The notes under the pieces: model-generated
Seen by the model: only the letters and a program-made list of their open reading frames with translations
Told to the model about the DNA's origin: nothing
Databases searched by the model: none
Assembly (NCBI GenBank): GCA_032622095.1
Contig: CP136065.1
Location: 215,120,151 to 215,184,150, forward strand
From: Siphonodentalium dalli
Lineage: Eukaryota; Mollusca; Scaphopoda; Gadilida; Siphonodentaliidae
Length of the DNA stretch: 64,000 nucleotides
Reading direction: 5' to 3'
Translations under genes and position numbers: made by a program
Part shown: positions 1-10,680 of the stretch, piece by piece
Position numbering within the stretch: position 1 is the first letter of the stretch
Layout of the letters: each line of letters starts with the position of its first letter

Positions 1-1498
1 GACTATGAGCCCTTGAATGAGTTATAAGTGATATATTGGATCCTGGATCCCACAAAGCTGCCAACAAATCACTTTCACATTTCACGAAACTAATCATCAA
101 CAACACAGTGAGTGCAGAATAATTCATCAAACCGGTATCATCAACACGCGTTACCGAATTGTAGAATGAAAATCCATCGTTACTATCAGTATGAAGAGAA
201 TTGTGATGCATCTTTCCACATGCTCTTTGCAGACCGTTGTCAAAAATTTCGCATGGCTTCCTATCAACACAGTCACTTGATTTGTGGTGCAGCTGAAGAC
301 AAGAAAAGCAACCATTGCGTTTCCTTAATAACTCTGCCCTAGATTTAAAATCTAACCTGCCAAAAGCAGAACACTCGCGGATGTCATGTGTACTGCTACC
401 GTGAAACCAACACGTCACTGGCGAATCATTCACAACTCGTTTGTCGGCAGAATCAGACAATTTCAAATTTATTTGATTGACTTCAGAAATAACATGCTCC
501 AACACTTTCTGATTTTCCTGCAAAACGTTATTGAAACGACTCATCATCGCGTGTGAGCCACTTATCTGTTCAACATCCGTATCGGGTGTGGTGTTGTCGT
601 CGTCATGGACACGTATCGGTTCAGTGAGGAATCCAGGAGTACAACATAGTGATTCCATCGCCGATTTCTCTTCCAGGAGAAAATCAAGAAATATTGGGAA
701 GTTTGTATCCGATCCACTTCTCCTCGCTCGCTGTTTCTTAAGCGCCCATTCACGTTTTTGTACGGCTGGCAGAAGCCTCTCAATATACGTCATCACAGTG
801 GCGTTGTTCATCTCATTTCCAAGATCAGCCTGCTTAAGGTCGAGCCAACATCGCTCAACAATTTCAACTAAATGAATAAATTGTTTTTTGTTTCCATCAG
901 ACAATGGATTAAGTTTACGAATATCACCAATAATAACATCAGTCAACATTTCACATCGTCCATACTTATTTTGCAGTCTGTCCATCATTTTGTCGTACGA
1001 TTCGTCTACACCCAATACAGTTGACAAGGCGCTGCCAGATAGGCAGCTTTTAAGTGCATAAGGGTCCTTGCCGAACACTGGGACCATATGCCTTTGAAAA
1101 TCCCTAACAAAACTAGGATACCCTCGAATGTCTCCCGAAAAGTTGGGAGGATCCAATTTTTTAATTCTCAATGCGCTGGGAACCTGCATTTGTTTCAAGT
1201 CTGATTTCTCTCTCATTTTTCTATTTTCAACCATCGATTTCCCTTCACAAAGTTCCCTGAATGTTTTGTCCAAATCGTCCGATAAAACCTTAACCTGCTC
1301 GTCGTTCGTCATCTCTTCCATGCAGTCATCGTTCCGTTGTTCGAGAGTGTTATACGAATCACTCAATCGGCTAAGGATGTCCTGTACTACAGCAATGTTC
1401 TCAGTATTGTAACATTCATGGAGTCTCCTTAGGCTGCGTGTGAAGTTTCCCTTCGCAATTCCTCTCCGCTTATGCATGCTGGATTCACATTCGGGCAT
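1..1498 (-). CDS. BEL/Pao retrotransposon Gag and start of Pol (partial, runs off the left edge)
   Basis: A single uninterrupted frame of about 499 codons runs from the ATG at 1498-1496 to the window edge; a stop lies five codons upstream of that ATG, so it is the first Met. Residues about 113-260 (LDPPNFSGDIRGYPSF) match the DUF1759 Gag-like domain of BEL/Pao elements. Residues 397-410 form an exact CCHC zinc knuckle (C-x2-C-x4-H-x4-C, read CFSC...H...C), preceded by the usual BEL/Pao C-W-F-H / H-x4-C cysteine-histidine cluster. Residue 484 opens the aspartic protease of the DUF1758 type (LWDPGSNISLITH). Known of the family: Gag packages element RNA, and protease, RT, RNase H and integrase follow. 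They would lie left of this window. Seen here: no frameshift or stop. Inference: a young, possibly still competent copy, or a recently dead one. Confidence 0.88.
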   Translation of the reverse strand, partial: MPECESSMHKRRGIAKGNFTRSLRRLHECYNTENIAVVQDILSRLSDSYNTLEQRNDDCMEEMTNDEQVKVLSDDLDKTFRELCEGKSMVENRKMREKSDLKQMQVPSALRIKKLDPPNFSGDIRGYPSFVRDFQRHMVPVFGKDPYALKSCLSGSALSTVLGVDESYDKMMDRLQNKYGRCEMLTDVIIGDIRKLNPLSDGNKKQFIHLVEIVERCWLDLKQADLGNEMNNATVMTYIERLLPAVQKREWALKKQRARRSGSDTNFPIFLDFLLEEKSAMESLCCTPGFLTEPIRVHDDDNTTPDTDVEQISGSHAMMSRFNNVLQENQKVLEHVISEVNQINLKLSDSADKRVVNDSPVTCWFHGSSTHDIRECSAFGRLDFKSRAELLRKRNGCFSCLQLHHKSSDCVDRKPCEIFDNGLQRACGKMHHNSLHTDSNDGFSFYNSVTRVDDTGLMNYSALTVLLMISFVKCESDLLAALWDPGSNISLITHSRAHS

Positions 1499-1569
1499 CC
1501 CTCGTGTTGAATTGTTTCACAAATGGGATTAATCCACGCCACAGTTGTATAAATGGTATATTATTCAAC

Positions 1570-2016
1570 CTGAAAACAACAAATTGAACATGTCACAAAA
1601 GAGTAAATATACATGTACAAATATAGGTCATAAACAGTTAGTAATAGTTGATTTGACAGTTCATAAAATTTAAATTGTTACATCCACGGAATAGCACATG
1701 ATTAGTTCACAATCCATTGATCGGCCACACGAATGTGAGATAACACAAGTTCACAGAAAGTCCACACGAATGTGACACACTCGCACCAATGAATGGTATA
1801 TACCAATGAAATAGATTGGTGACACAGATGTGTAAGAACATGCAGTGTGTGCAGCATTCTCTGGATTAATATACAACATACAATCAGTCAATCTAAGCAC
1901 AATAGCCAAACGTAGAATTTCTATATCACAGGCGAGACCATAAGCAGTGAAAAATGCCGTACACAAATGGTCAGTTCAGATCACCGTGGCTAGATTCACA
2001 CACTGAGGATACTTAC
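1570..2016 (-). other. Probable 5' leader intron of the BEL/Pao element
   Basis: On the minus strand a consensus donor (GTAAGT, + positions 2016-2011) and a pyrimidine-rich acceptor (TTGTTGTTTTCAG, ending at 1570) flank 447 nt that lie wholly upstream of the gag ATG. Removing it would join the presumed LTR to gag with a leader of roughly 70 nt. The splice signals are visible; their use is inferred. Confidence 0.4.
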
Positions 2017-2306
2017 ACGTTGGCGGGATTTAATCGGGCATCCACAGTGAGTCCAAGGCTCAGCGAAATCCAGTGAGAAAGTTGTCCGACATCCAAAAGT
2101 TTAGGCGCGAAATATGTCACTGTCGATCAATATATTTCAGATTTCAGTCATAGATATCAGGGGATATTATAAGTTTATGCGTACACCCGTAGTCAGTTAA
2201 CTACCAACAAAACAAACAGATCACAGGTAGTTAAGATAAACACAAAGAGTTTAGATTATGCCGGATAAAATTACGAAATATGTCATTATTATCACCTCGT
2301 GATACA
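2017..2306 (-). repeat. Putative 5' LTR / untranslated leader of the BEL/Pao element
   Basis: This stretch lies directly upstream of gag, has no coding potential, and begins on the minus strand with TGTATCACGAGGTG at 2306, a TGT-type LTR start with a small ATCAC/GTGAT palindrome. The matching 3' LTR would be outside the window, so neither LTR boundary nor the primer-binding site can be fixed. Confidence 0.3.
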
Positions 2307-2848
2307 CCACCCCCCTTTCTCATGTTTTTATCAAAATTTCAGAGTTTGTTTTTAGCCGTTCTTCATTTGGTTAGGTGTTAACTGCCTTTCAATCCCATTC
2401 CACTATCATTTTTTTTTGGTGCAAACTCTTGCTGTGTACCATTAAGACTCAAGCAATAATATGCTTAATTGGTAAACACAGATCAGAAAAACGATAAATA
2501 AACTGTGTTTCCTGGTGTTTTCAGTATCTAACAACAATAATAAAGCATTGTGTAGGTACACGATATGCCATAAATCGCCCTAGACCCCATTATAGCCTTA
2601 ATATATCGAGTGTGTTGTGACTGACAGAGAACACTGGCCAGTGTAAATAGTGGTAAACAGGTCATGGATCCCACAATCATTTGTGCATGACCAAAGAACT
2701 CTTTAGTCTTATACACCGGGGTGGGGTGGGGAGGGGAATTGTTTTTGGTTAGGTATACACCTAGATATATGGTTATTATACCCCCGATATTAGTCGGCGG
2801 GTATATAGTTGACGTCTCGAGTCGTCCGTGCGTCAGCTCGTACAAACA
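2307..2848. other. No recognisable feature
   Basis: AT-rich sequence with short homopolymers; the open frames on both strands are short and resemble nothing I know. Confidence 0.4.
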
Positions 2849-3195
2849 TTTTGCATTATAACTCAAGAGTCGGTTGTCATATTTTGATGCCCTATGGCAT
2901 GGTGACAGACCAGAAATGGGGAACGAATATGCATAATATCACGGGCTGTGACCATCAATGCCTACCAAAGTTATGGGCCCTGTTCGACTTTATGAAATTC
3001 AGTCCGCACAAAGTTTTTGCAATATAAGTTAAGTGTCGGTTGTCGAATTTTGATGTGGTTTGGTATGGTGATAGACCAGAATGATAGGGGAAGGATGTAT
3101 GCACATATTACTGCATAGCACAGGTGTCGCCTATCAATGCATACCAGAGTTACCGGCCTTGTTCCATCCGTAAACACGTTTTGCATTATTATAAC
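2849..3195. repeat. Diverged tandem repeat, two full units plus the start of a third (about 165 bp each)
   Basis: TTTTGCATTATAAC-like unit starts recur at 2849, 3015 and 3179 (spacing 166 and 164). They are followed in the same order by GTCGGTTGTC, TTTTGATG, ATGGTGA.AGACCAGAA and ATCAATGC.TACCA. The units are clearly related but well diverged, and there is no coding. Confidence 0.7.
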
Positions 3196-3920
3196 TTAAC
3201 CATGGGTTAAGTTTCCTGAACGCTATTACGGTGGTCCACTGTGAAGTGGGCCGGGATCCTGTGAAATCCAGAATGTTGCTAAATCTGAGGCTAAAGAGTC
3301 ACAAAAGCAGCATATATAGCCCTATACCAACAAGCATGGTAATAACATGCTTACAAACAACATTACACGGTCAGTACCTGTAAATTGTTTGAAATAAAAC
3401 CATTTTGTAAAATAATTACAAGCACGATTGTTTCGGCCTCTGGACCACCCACCCACCCCGGCCCTATATACGGATTTGTTTTGCAGATTCCCCCCTGGCC
3501 GGGAGTGCACTATTGGTTGGATGTTCTTATCAAACTATCTTTGGCTGACTCACAGATATGGATACTAAGTGTCGTGATACCAGTGTACACAGTTTGATGT
3601 ACCATGCTGTCAAATTTCATCAAAAAATGTGCGACTATAAGAGAACATTGTCGCCAAGTCATTCCGGACAGTTATTACGGGATCTGCTGTTGTCTTGAAG
3701 GTTTCAATACCAACTAGCTGTTATTGATATACATGTATTGTCGTGATGTGTGGATTCACATGTTAAAACAAAAACTTTGTTTACATGTGACTGGAAAATG
3801 TTACGCCTTACCAAAATGTGTGACATTACGATGTTTTACTTTTACATTTACATAAATTTGAGTTTTAAGTGTGATACATGTAGCTTTGTTCTTTTATGTC
3901 TTAAAATGGTATGCCGATTC
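3196..3920. other. No recognisable feature
   Basis: Non-coding sequence with a pyrimidine-rich patch near 3440-3500. Nothing else supportable was seen. Confidence 0.35.
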
Positions 3921-4242
3921 ATGTTTTAGAATGGTCGAACTTAGTATTACTCGTAACTTAATAGCGATTCAGCTATTACTAGTATCGTTTTTTTTATTTA
4001 CAGCCATACTTATACAGTAGTCAGTGAAAGGTGCACATTACGCGTGCGCAGCCTTTTTTCCGGATTAAATTCCACGAGTCAGATAACAAGTTTGATTCTC
4101 TGCAAACTGCAAAGTTTCATAAGTAATGTCTATCACTTTATGCATTGAGGATTTATGTTTCATCAAAACTATGATCGTAATAGAATAACTAAGATGTATT
4201 TTTCAGTTACGAATAATACTAATTTCGACCATTCTAAAACAT
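3921..4242. mobile_element. MITE-like element with TIRs of about 40 bp
   Basis: The left end (ATGTTTTAGAATGGTCGAA, from 3921) is repeated inverted at 4205-4242, and the match continues inward through TTAGTATTA.TCGTAACT, about 38 bp with two or three mismatches. Total length is 322 bp with no coding, which fits a non-autonomous DNA element. No clear target-site duplication, so the superfamily is unassigned. Confidence 0.75.
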
Positions 4243-4369
4243 ATTAATCGTAATGTCTACCGGGAAACCATATGGTTACCATGGGAACTTGGCTAATTCT
4301 AAGGTCAATTAGCTAATTAAGAGCAAAATATTGGTGTTGACCTGTCAAAAATACCATCGGCCTGACCTG

Positions 4370-4510
4370 TATTATTTACGGTCTTGATATTAATTAACGG
4401 CGTTGAACCGTAAAACATACAACGGTCTGACAGTTACTGGTTACAGTCTGCCAGTAACTTAAACGGTTTTGTACCGTGGAATATGTTACAGCCTGACCGT
4501 AAGTTTGAAG
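4370..4510. repeat. Imperfect direct repeat of about 65 bp, two copies
   Basis: The pattern AACGG..TTG.ACCGT.AA.AT, followed by AC.G.CTGAC, occurs twice (near 4393 and 4461). The remainder of 4243-4780 shows nothing. Confidence 0.45.
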
Positions 4511-5067
4511 GTCAAAGGTTGGCAGCGATGTTGCCCGATATGACACCGTTAAAGCGACCGGCATTTTTCTAACCTAGTACATACCGCTCATTTTCAAAAC
4601 CTGTTTACAAAATCGCTCGCTCAAGCAAAACATTGTGGACCGTCGAGTTAATCCGATGTTGATCCAGTCCACTGTTGATCGCCGATTTAATTTAATACTG
4701 GTTGGAGAACCAAACAATCGGAACATATTTTGGTCTAAATTCAAAACTGATTTTGACCAGTTATAGGTTCTCACCAACCCCTTGACCGGTTTTTGTTTGC
4801 ACGAGAGCAATAAATCTAACAAGTTTTGAAACGATCGGACAGCTGTAAATATAGAACCAACATACTCAGCAAACTCTAAGTGTTCATTCAAGGACCATCA
4901 TTGGCGGACAGCGACAATATTTGACTTTGTTATTATGCCCTTGAGACACACACGTCCGATTCGTGTCACTGCATGTTGAAAGAATGAACACTGGCGTCAG
5001 CGAATAGACATCAGAACTAGAAAAGTGTGCTGGGCCAGCAAAGTAATCAGTTTTTTCGGCATATTAT

Positions 5068-5505
5068 CTAATGACATGGACAACATAACTGGGTTAAGAC
5101 AAACAAGTAATCAAGATAACTGTCGGTTTGACCGAGATATTGGTCCAAGTAAAGGGTGTGCGTGAATTTCGTGCTATTTATTGTTTTCGGATAATTGCGC
5201 AATGAGGCCTCCGTGATGGGTGTGTCCATTGTCGCCGCGGTTGGAATGCACACAACTGTGGATAATTTTGGTGTCAAAGTCGTTGATATAGGGCTACTTG
5301 TCTGTCTTATATACGTTACAGTGGCGTGTAAATACCACCTTCCGTCTGAGTCATTCATGGAAGGAGATGACCTTTCTCGAGAGAGCGACAACCTCGCCCT
5401 TACGGGAGGCTCGGTTTTACTCCCCACTCTAGGCAGGACATTCCTTCCATAAATGACTCCGACCTCATGTGGTAACCAATACTTGGGACAGGGGACTAAT
5501 GACAC
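5068..5505 (-). CDS. Uncharacterised reading frame conserved in both copies of the duplication
   Basis: This is a 145-codon minus-strand frame with no recognised domain. The homologous stretch in copy B (48,459-48,741, minus) is also open. About 271 bp align with no insertion or deletion, although indels are common just outside (for example near 5610). Both copies share the start region SLVPC..YWLPHEVGV, then GRNVLPRVG and NDSDGRWYLH. The plus strand is also partly open here (5195-5452), so chance openness cannot be excluded. An inverted repeat (GAGTCATTCATGGAAGGA at about 5347, its near-complement ending at about 5451) lies inside the frame and may explain the conservation instead. Confidence 0.2.
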   Translation of the reverse strand: MSLVPCPKYWLPHEVGVIYGRNVLPRVGSKTEPPVRARLSLSRERSSPSMNDSDGRWYLHATVTYIRQTSSPISTTLTPKLSTVVCIPTAATMDTPITEASLRNYPKTINSTKFTHTLYLDQYLGQTDSYLDYLFVLTQLCCPCH

Positions 5506-6106
5506 AAGTCCAACGTACAGATGGGCTGAATGTATATGGCCAAGTATATTCCTGTCTCATAAACTGTGGCTCACATTAATTGTGTGACAGTACCGTTTTA
5601 TTACCACAGGGATTTCAGAAGAAACCCAAGAATAACAAATCAAACTAATATCAAAAGAGTGTGCTTGGTCATCACGGAAAGCATAGTATTTGCAGGGAAT
5701 GTTCGATGGTACACGACTTTCTAAAATACATAGTCATCTGGGCTAAACATCTCATTTCATAATTGAATAAGCACATTATATGCACCTATTTCACATTATA
5801 GGTCGATTATGTGCGTAATTGCGCGATGATAAGTTGAAAATTTCGTTGATTGTGGAAAATAGGACATAATCAGCTTGAATAGTACCATTATTGAATCTAG
5901 ATGGCAGCCCTTATTCATATTTTCAAGCAAAAAGTTCCGATATTTACTAAAATATAATTGATATGCATTCGTGGAGACTCATTCATATACTGCTAAACAA
6001 ACTATATACGACAGTAATTATAAACGACAATACGTGAACTATTATTATATATAGTTAATCATTTGCATTCAATTTAGGGTTGTGTCGACCCTCTCCTCCC
6101 GTATCT

Positions 6107-6340
6107 GAACATTGATATCCAGTTTATGGTGGTGACAGTGTGGTGTGATTGTTTGAACATTGATATCCATGTGCGAGTTTATGGTGGAGACTGTGTGGTG
6201 TGATTGTTTGAACATTGATATCCATGCGCGAGTTTATGGTGGAGACAATGCGGTGTGAATGTTTGAACATTGATATCCATGCGCGAGTTTATGGTGGAGA
6301 CAGTGTGGTGTGAATGTTTGTATGATTGCTCTTTTGTGAA
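6107..6340. repeat. Minisatellite block A1 (48/55-bp units)
   Basis: Units start with GAACATTGATATCC at 6107, 6155, 6210 and 6265 (spacing 48, 55, 55) and contain GTTTATGGTGGAGACAGTG. The 7-bp difference between unit types is the presence or absence of ATGCGCG. It is preceded by AATTTAGGGTTGTGTCGACC, which also precedes the block at 6610 and the one in copy B. Confidence 0.85.
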
Positions 6341-6599
6341 TTACTGTCAACCTTGTGCACCTAGTTCATGTGTATTTAAAGTCATTAGCTTCACTCCCGG
6401 TGGGTATATATTTGATGTCAGACATAACTGTGCCCAATATATCACAAAAAGGTCATAAAAAACTAGAAAGAAACCCCCAATGTGGCATATTATTAGTGTG
6501 GTACTCGCCCTGTATTAAATTGTTGAAAACTGCGTCAATCGTCATAACAGTTTTATATATAGTTACAATGTTTACATTCAATTTAGGGTTGTGTCGACC

Positions 6600-6780
6600 C
6601 TCTCCTCCCGTATCTGAACATTGATATCCAGTTTATGGTGGTGACAGTGTGGTGTGAATGTTTGTATGATTGATATCCATGCGCGAGTTTATGGTGGTGA
6701 CAGTGTGGTGTGAATGTTTGTATGATTGATATTCATGCGCGATTTTATGGTGGATACTGTGTGGTGTGATTGTTTGTGTG
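6600..6780. repeat. Minisatellite block A2 with its own flank
   Basis: The leader (TTTAGGGTTGTGTCGACCC) and about three diverged units recur here, roughly 510 bp after block A1, so leader plus array was itself duplicated. This second block has no clear counterpart in copy B. Confidence 0.75.
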
Positions 6781-7255
6781 ATTGCTCTTTTGTTAAATTA
6801 CTGTCAACATTGTGCACCTAGTTAATGTCAATGTAACTGTTATCTATATATTTATGCAATAAACGTTTAAAAAAAAGAGAAACATATGAATGTTCACATC
6901 ATATTAATGCTCTAATGTTTTTGTTCGGGCTTTACGGTTGTAATGTTTGTGGCATAGAATGTGCCTTTAATTGCAAATCCTCATATTTCTGAGTTAAATC
7001 AGAGTTTGTCCTTGTGGCGAACCTTGACAGAGAATTTATATCTCGCATTATTGAGATCAATTTATTCTAGAAAAGTGTGGCGACTCAATCGATGTGCAAA
7101 CAAGATAATATATCGTCCCAGTTTGTGTTTCTATTTTTATTGAGCTATATCACCGTCTCCCAAAACTATAAAATGCCTACATGTAACAGATTTACCAAGC
7201 CACTTCTGTCTGAATACGTTGTGTAGATTATGTCTTCGAATCATGCGGGCTTGCC

Positions 7256-7510
7256 ATGGGGAGTGAGCGATGGAACAAAACGAACACAGACGAGATATAT
7301 TATATCCTTTGTGCATGCAAGAATCGAGTCGGCGGCGAATATCATCTGGTGATAACTTGCATATGTTTTGTTCAGAAATTGGACAAAAGTATATACAGGT
7401 ATACTTCTGGAAATACCCATGCGTGTATCAATTTCAGAAACTTCTCTCCATTGAGAATATATCTGTAATAAAAGATGTGTCTATATATTTGAAGTTAGCC
7501 ATGAGAGAAT
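7256..7510 (+). pseudogene. LINE ORF2 C-terminal remnant (copy A)
   Basis: Across two frames the conceptual product shows the C-terminal signature of CR1/L2/Jockey-group LINE proteins: RWNKTNTDE, a CxxC pair, VGGEYHLVITC (family form VGDEYHxxxxC), then a K/RYI..Y..P...F..LL tail and an NIS..IKDV..YLKLA stretch. It is frameshifted after LYPLC, so non-functional. The same remnant in copy B (53,473) keeps the Cys/His part in one frame. Only the last 85 or so residues are present; no RT lies upstream. Confidence 0.6.
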
Positions 7511-7770
7511 ATCGCATGAAGACTCAGTCTGCGTACGACTGGCGATTTGGGCATCACAATCACCGCGTCCTAACTGTCTCACACAGGAGAAATACGAGGT
7601 TCGCGCACGCTCATAATTCCTAGTTGCCATCACTGTTACCAATTGTATTTTAGCCGCTTTATATTTTCTGTTGCCACGCGAATGGCTATTCGATGCGAAT
7701 GTTACCAACATGCTCGTATCTAGCTGTGGTCTCAGAAACACGAACTTACCAAAGGTAGGTGTTCCGGTGT

Positions 7771-8858
7771 TCTGCATAATAAGTACGTTCTGCCAGATTA
7801 GTCAATATTTCTAATAATAGTAACGTGGATGTATAGCCCCGCCCTCGGATAAATATCGCTGCAATTACGATAAGGTCGCTTGGCGTTGCCTAGTCAATAA
7901 ATGTGTAGTGTATGACGTATTACGCACACGATATCGAAAAAATGCTTCCGTGATCTGATTTTTGAAACGTTTTTACGCGAATAAAGGTTTAAAATCAACT
8001 CCCGGGGCAAATTTCTTCGTGTTGGGGACAGGGAATGTGTTTATATATATGGCATCGCTGTTGATAAGAATAAATTTACATTTATGCAATGGCTAGACCT
8101 ACCCTAACTTATGATGTCGATTAATAAATATGGCCCATCGATTGCTAATTATGGCAAAATAATTAAATGCTTCTGAGAATTTAGCATTGAATGAGAAAAC
8201 AAAGGTTATTACCGCCCCCCACCATTGTTGATAACTACTGTATTTTTGGCTATATTACTTTCTTTGAATGGTCGTATAGGCTATATGCTATATTATCACG
8301 GGGGCTACATGCATCACAATGAATGTGCATTGATACACGGGAAGAATCACACCCAGTTTTGAATACTAAAATGCTTTAACAAATTCGTAACAATGCATTG
8401 GTCAAGTACGCTTGTATTAAAGATCCTCTAGGGTTTGATACCGCGCACTCTGTGGTCTATTATACTACAATCCACGGAAACATGCGAATTTAACTAAATC
8501 AACCACCACATAAACACAAACTTTGAGTTGGTGGTTATATACTGATGCTGCTCGTAGTTATAGATGAGAGCACACATTATATCAATATATAGTGTACTAT
8601 ATTTACATTCTTGGCAGCTATAGTGTAAACCATCGATCGAATCTCCAATAAAGAGCAACCGAGGCGAGATCGTGCGAAAAAAAAAAGTCACTCAACCATG
8701 TTCGGTAGCATGCCTACACCTATATATGTATGGATCCCATGCAAAATATCCCCTATACATTTCGTTAACTCCGTGTTTGTGTGACTGTCTGCTGACAGGT
8801 GGTTAAGCGTGCCTGTATATAGGCCTTCGCATCCACAAATCCCAGTCTATATTATAGG

Positions 8859-8902
<44 letters not shown>

Positions 8903-10019
8903 TGTATCGGAGAAATAGTGTCTGAGCTAGGGATGAAGGTTATACGGTGAGCAAACTTTATATTTAAAACATATTTAGGCCCTACATGAACGTGTCTAGA
9001 ATGTTTCCGTTTTGGTGCAAAACTTGGAATTTCTAAATGCACCACCTTTGATCAAACCAAAATAATTCTCAAAATTGAAGAAAGTCTATATAATTGCACC
9101 ATGCTATGGCCACATATTGGAAATTTATAATCGCTAACTGCACACAAACCTATTAGTGTATTGGACTTCAAAGTTCAAACTGTTGATTTCGTTTACCAAA
9201 GTGGGAAGGGGAGACACCACGACCCCGTCCCGTGTCAACGCGTCCGTGCATATATATAACTGATATCGTCAATGTTACTGCATTGTCTCCCCCGCCGCAT
9301 GCAGCACAAGTTACATGGGGGGGGGGGCTCTGTGTTAAATTAATTGCTGTATGTTCAACTCAATTGCAGAACATTCTGCAAATAAAATATTGTTTGTATG
9401 AATTTATGCGTGAGAAAACGAAATACCATTTCCGAAAGTAAGTTCTATATGCATTTCTACCCCCCCCCCCCCCATTTCCACAGAAGAATGCCCATTGCAT
9501 CAGTTTCGAGTAGTGGTTTGGACGACCCAAGTTCGTCATTTCTATGTTCTTGTTGTTTTACCAAGAACTCAACGAACCAACCATCGAGTATTCAATAAAA
9601 GAGAATTAAGTGCGAGTTTACACACTGTCGAATTATATATATGGATTGCTCGATAATAAATTACTAAGCGATTGGCTTAAGGACTACATATACTCAAATT
9701 GAACAGCAGGAGGTAGTACCATGCCTCTTAGAAAATAGTGACACAAGACTATTTACTGCAGATGTCACTTCCTAAAGAAACGAACTGGAAAATATTTCAT
9801 TTGACTATACTAAGTTATTATAAGTGAGCAATTACTGGTAGCGTGATAAAAAAAAATCCCAGACAAAAGAATTTTGCTAATATCAAATATTATCACCTGA
9901 GCGCATGTTTAGGCCTATGTCAGAGATAAGCACCTTGAAATTGGAGACAAAGTTTCAGTTTTCTTTAGTAAAATTATCTAACTCAATCTAGAACTCTGAC
10001 ATATATTAATAAAAACTGT
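7771..10019. other. No gene recognised; microsatellite and homopolymers
   Basis: Short open frames only. Poly-G at about 9317-9326 and poly-C at about 9461-9474. One (AT)n array is listed separately. Confidence 0.4.
8860..8901. repeat. (AT)n microsatellite, about 20 units
   Basis: An uninterrupted TA/AT run directly visible in the sequence. It makes a spurious IYIYIY open frame on the minus strand. Confidence 0.97.
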
Positions 10020-10680
10020 GTGTCTTTCTAGACGACCAAATGGCTGGACCGTTGGTGCTAAAAAATGTACACATGGGTCAGTTGACCCGGGGAGTGTCAT
10101 GGGATTGGTGCCATTGACATCAGATGTATTAAAAGGACAATAATAATTAATTATACACCCAAAATGGTCGGAATGTTGTAATAAAGATTGCTTCCCATGG
10201 GTCAATTGACACGAATATTGTCACGAGATAGGTGTTGTTAACATCTGATTCAGACGACTTAAAGGGGCATAAACAATTCTATTTTAAAAAATGAATCATA
10301 TACACAAAATGGTTAGACTCTGGTCGCTGGAAATTGGTATACAGGGGTAAATTGACCCGGGCAAACTTAACAGGGGAACTTATAGATTATATTATAGAGA
10401 TGAGCAATTCTTATCATCTTAAACGATATGTAGTAAAATTGGTACACACGGGATCCCATGACCAGGGGAATGTCATGGGATTGGCGCCTTGGACATCAGA
10501 TGACATAAAGGGGGGTTTGTAAATTATGTTAACATAGCTTATCAATTAAAAGCATTTATCATCTCAGAAGATATACGGGAAAATTGGTACACATAGATAA
10601 TATGAAATTGGGCGTGTCATGGGATAGGTGCCGTTGACCTCAGATGACTTAAAGAAGTACTAATAATTAGCAATAAAGAG
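10020..10680. repeat. Diverged tandem array, 4-5 units of about 125-250 bp
   Basis: The phrase TGTCATGGGATTGGTGCC..TGACATCAGATGA..TAAAG recurs in degraded form near 10,097, 10,220, 10,471 and 10,615. Each is preceded by AATTGGTACACA.GGG.. and TTGACCCGG-like text. Spacing is irregular, consistent with an old satellite with internal deletions. No coding. Confidence 0.7.

Larger units (their letters stand above)
4780..7770. repeat. Duplicated segment, copy A (partner 43,021-53,890)
   Basis: About 3 kb, collinear with copy B at roughly 90-95% identity by eye: 4783-5230 matches 43,021-43,473, 5231-7253 matches 48,457-50,153, and 7254-7770 matches 53,471-53,860. The two breaks in the alignment are exactly where copy B carries the 4,977-bp and 3,317-bp insertions, so copy A holds both empty sites. 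It contains an indel-free open segment, two minisatellite blocks and a LINE C-terminal remnant. It may be an old composite element or a segmental duplication. Confidence 0.85.

Noticed and set aside
531-875. Plus-strand 114-codon frame and other short frames between 100 and 1400
   Set aside because: They overlap the uninterrupted minus-strand BEL/Pao Gag frame and have no recognisable content.
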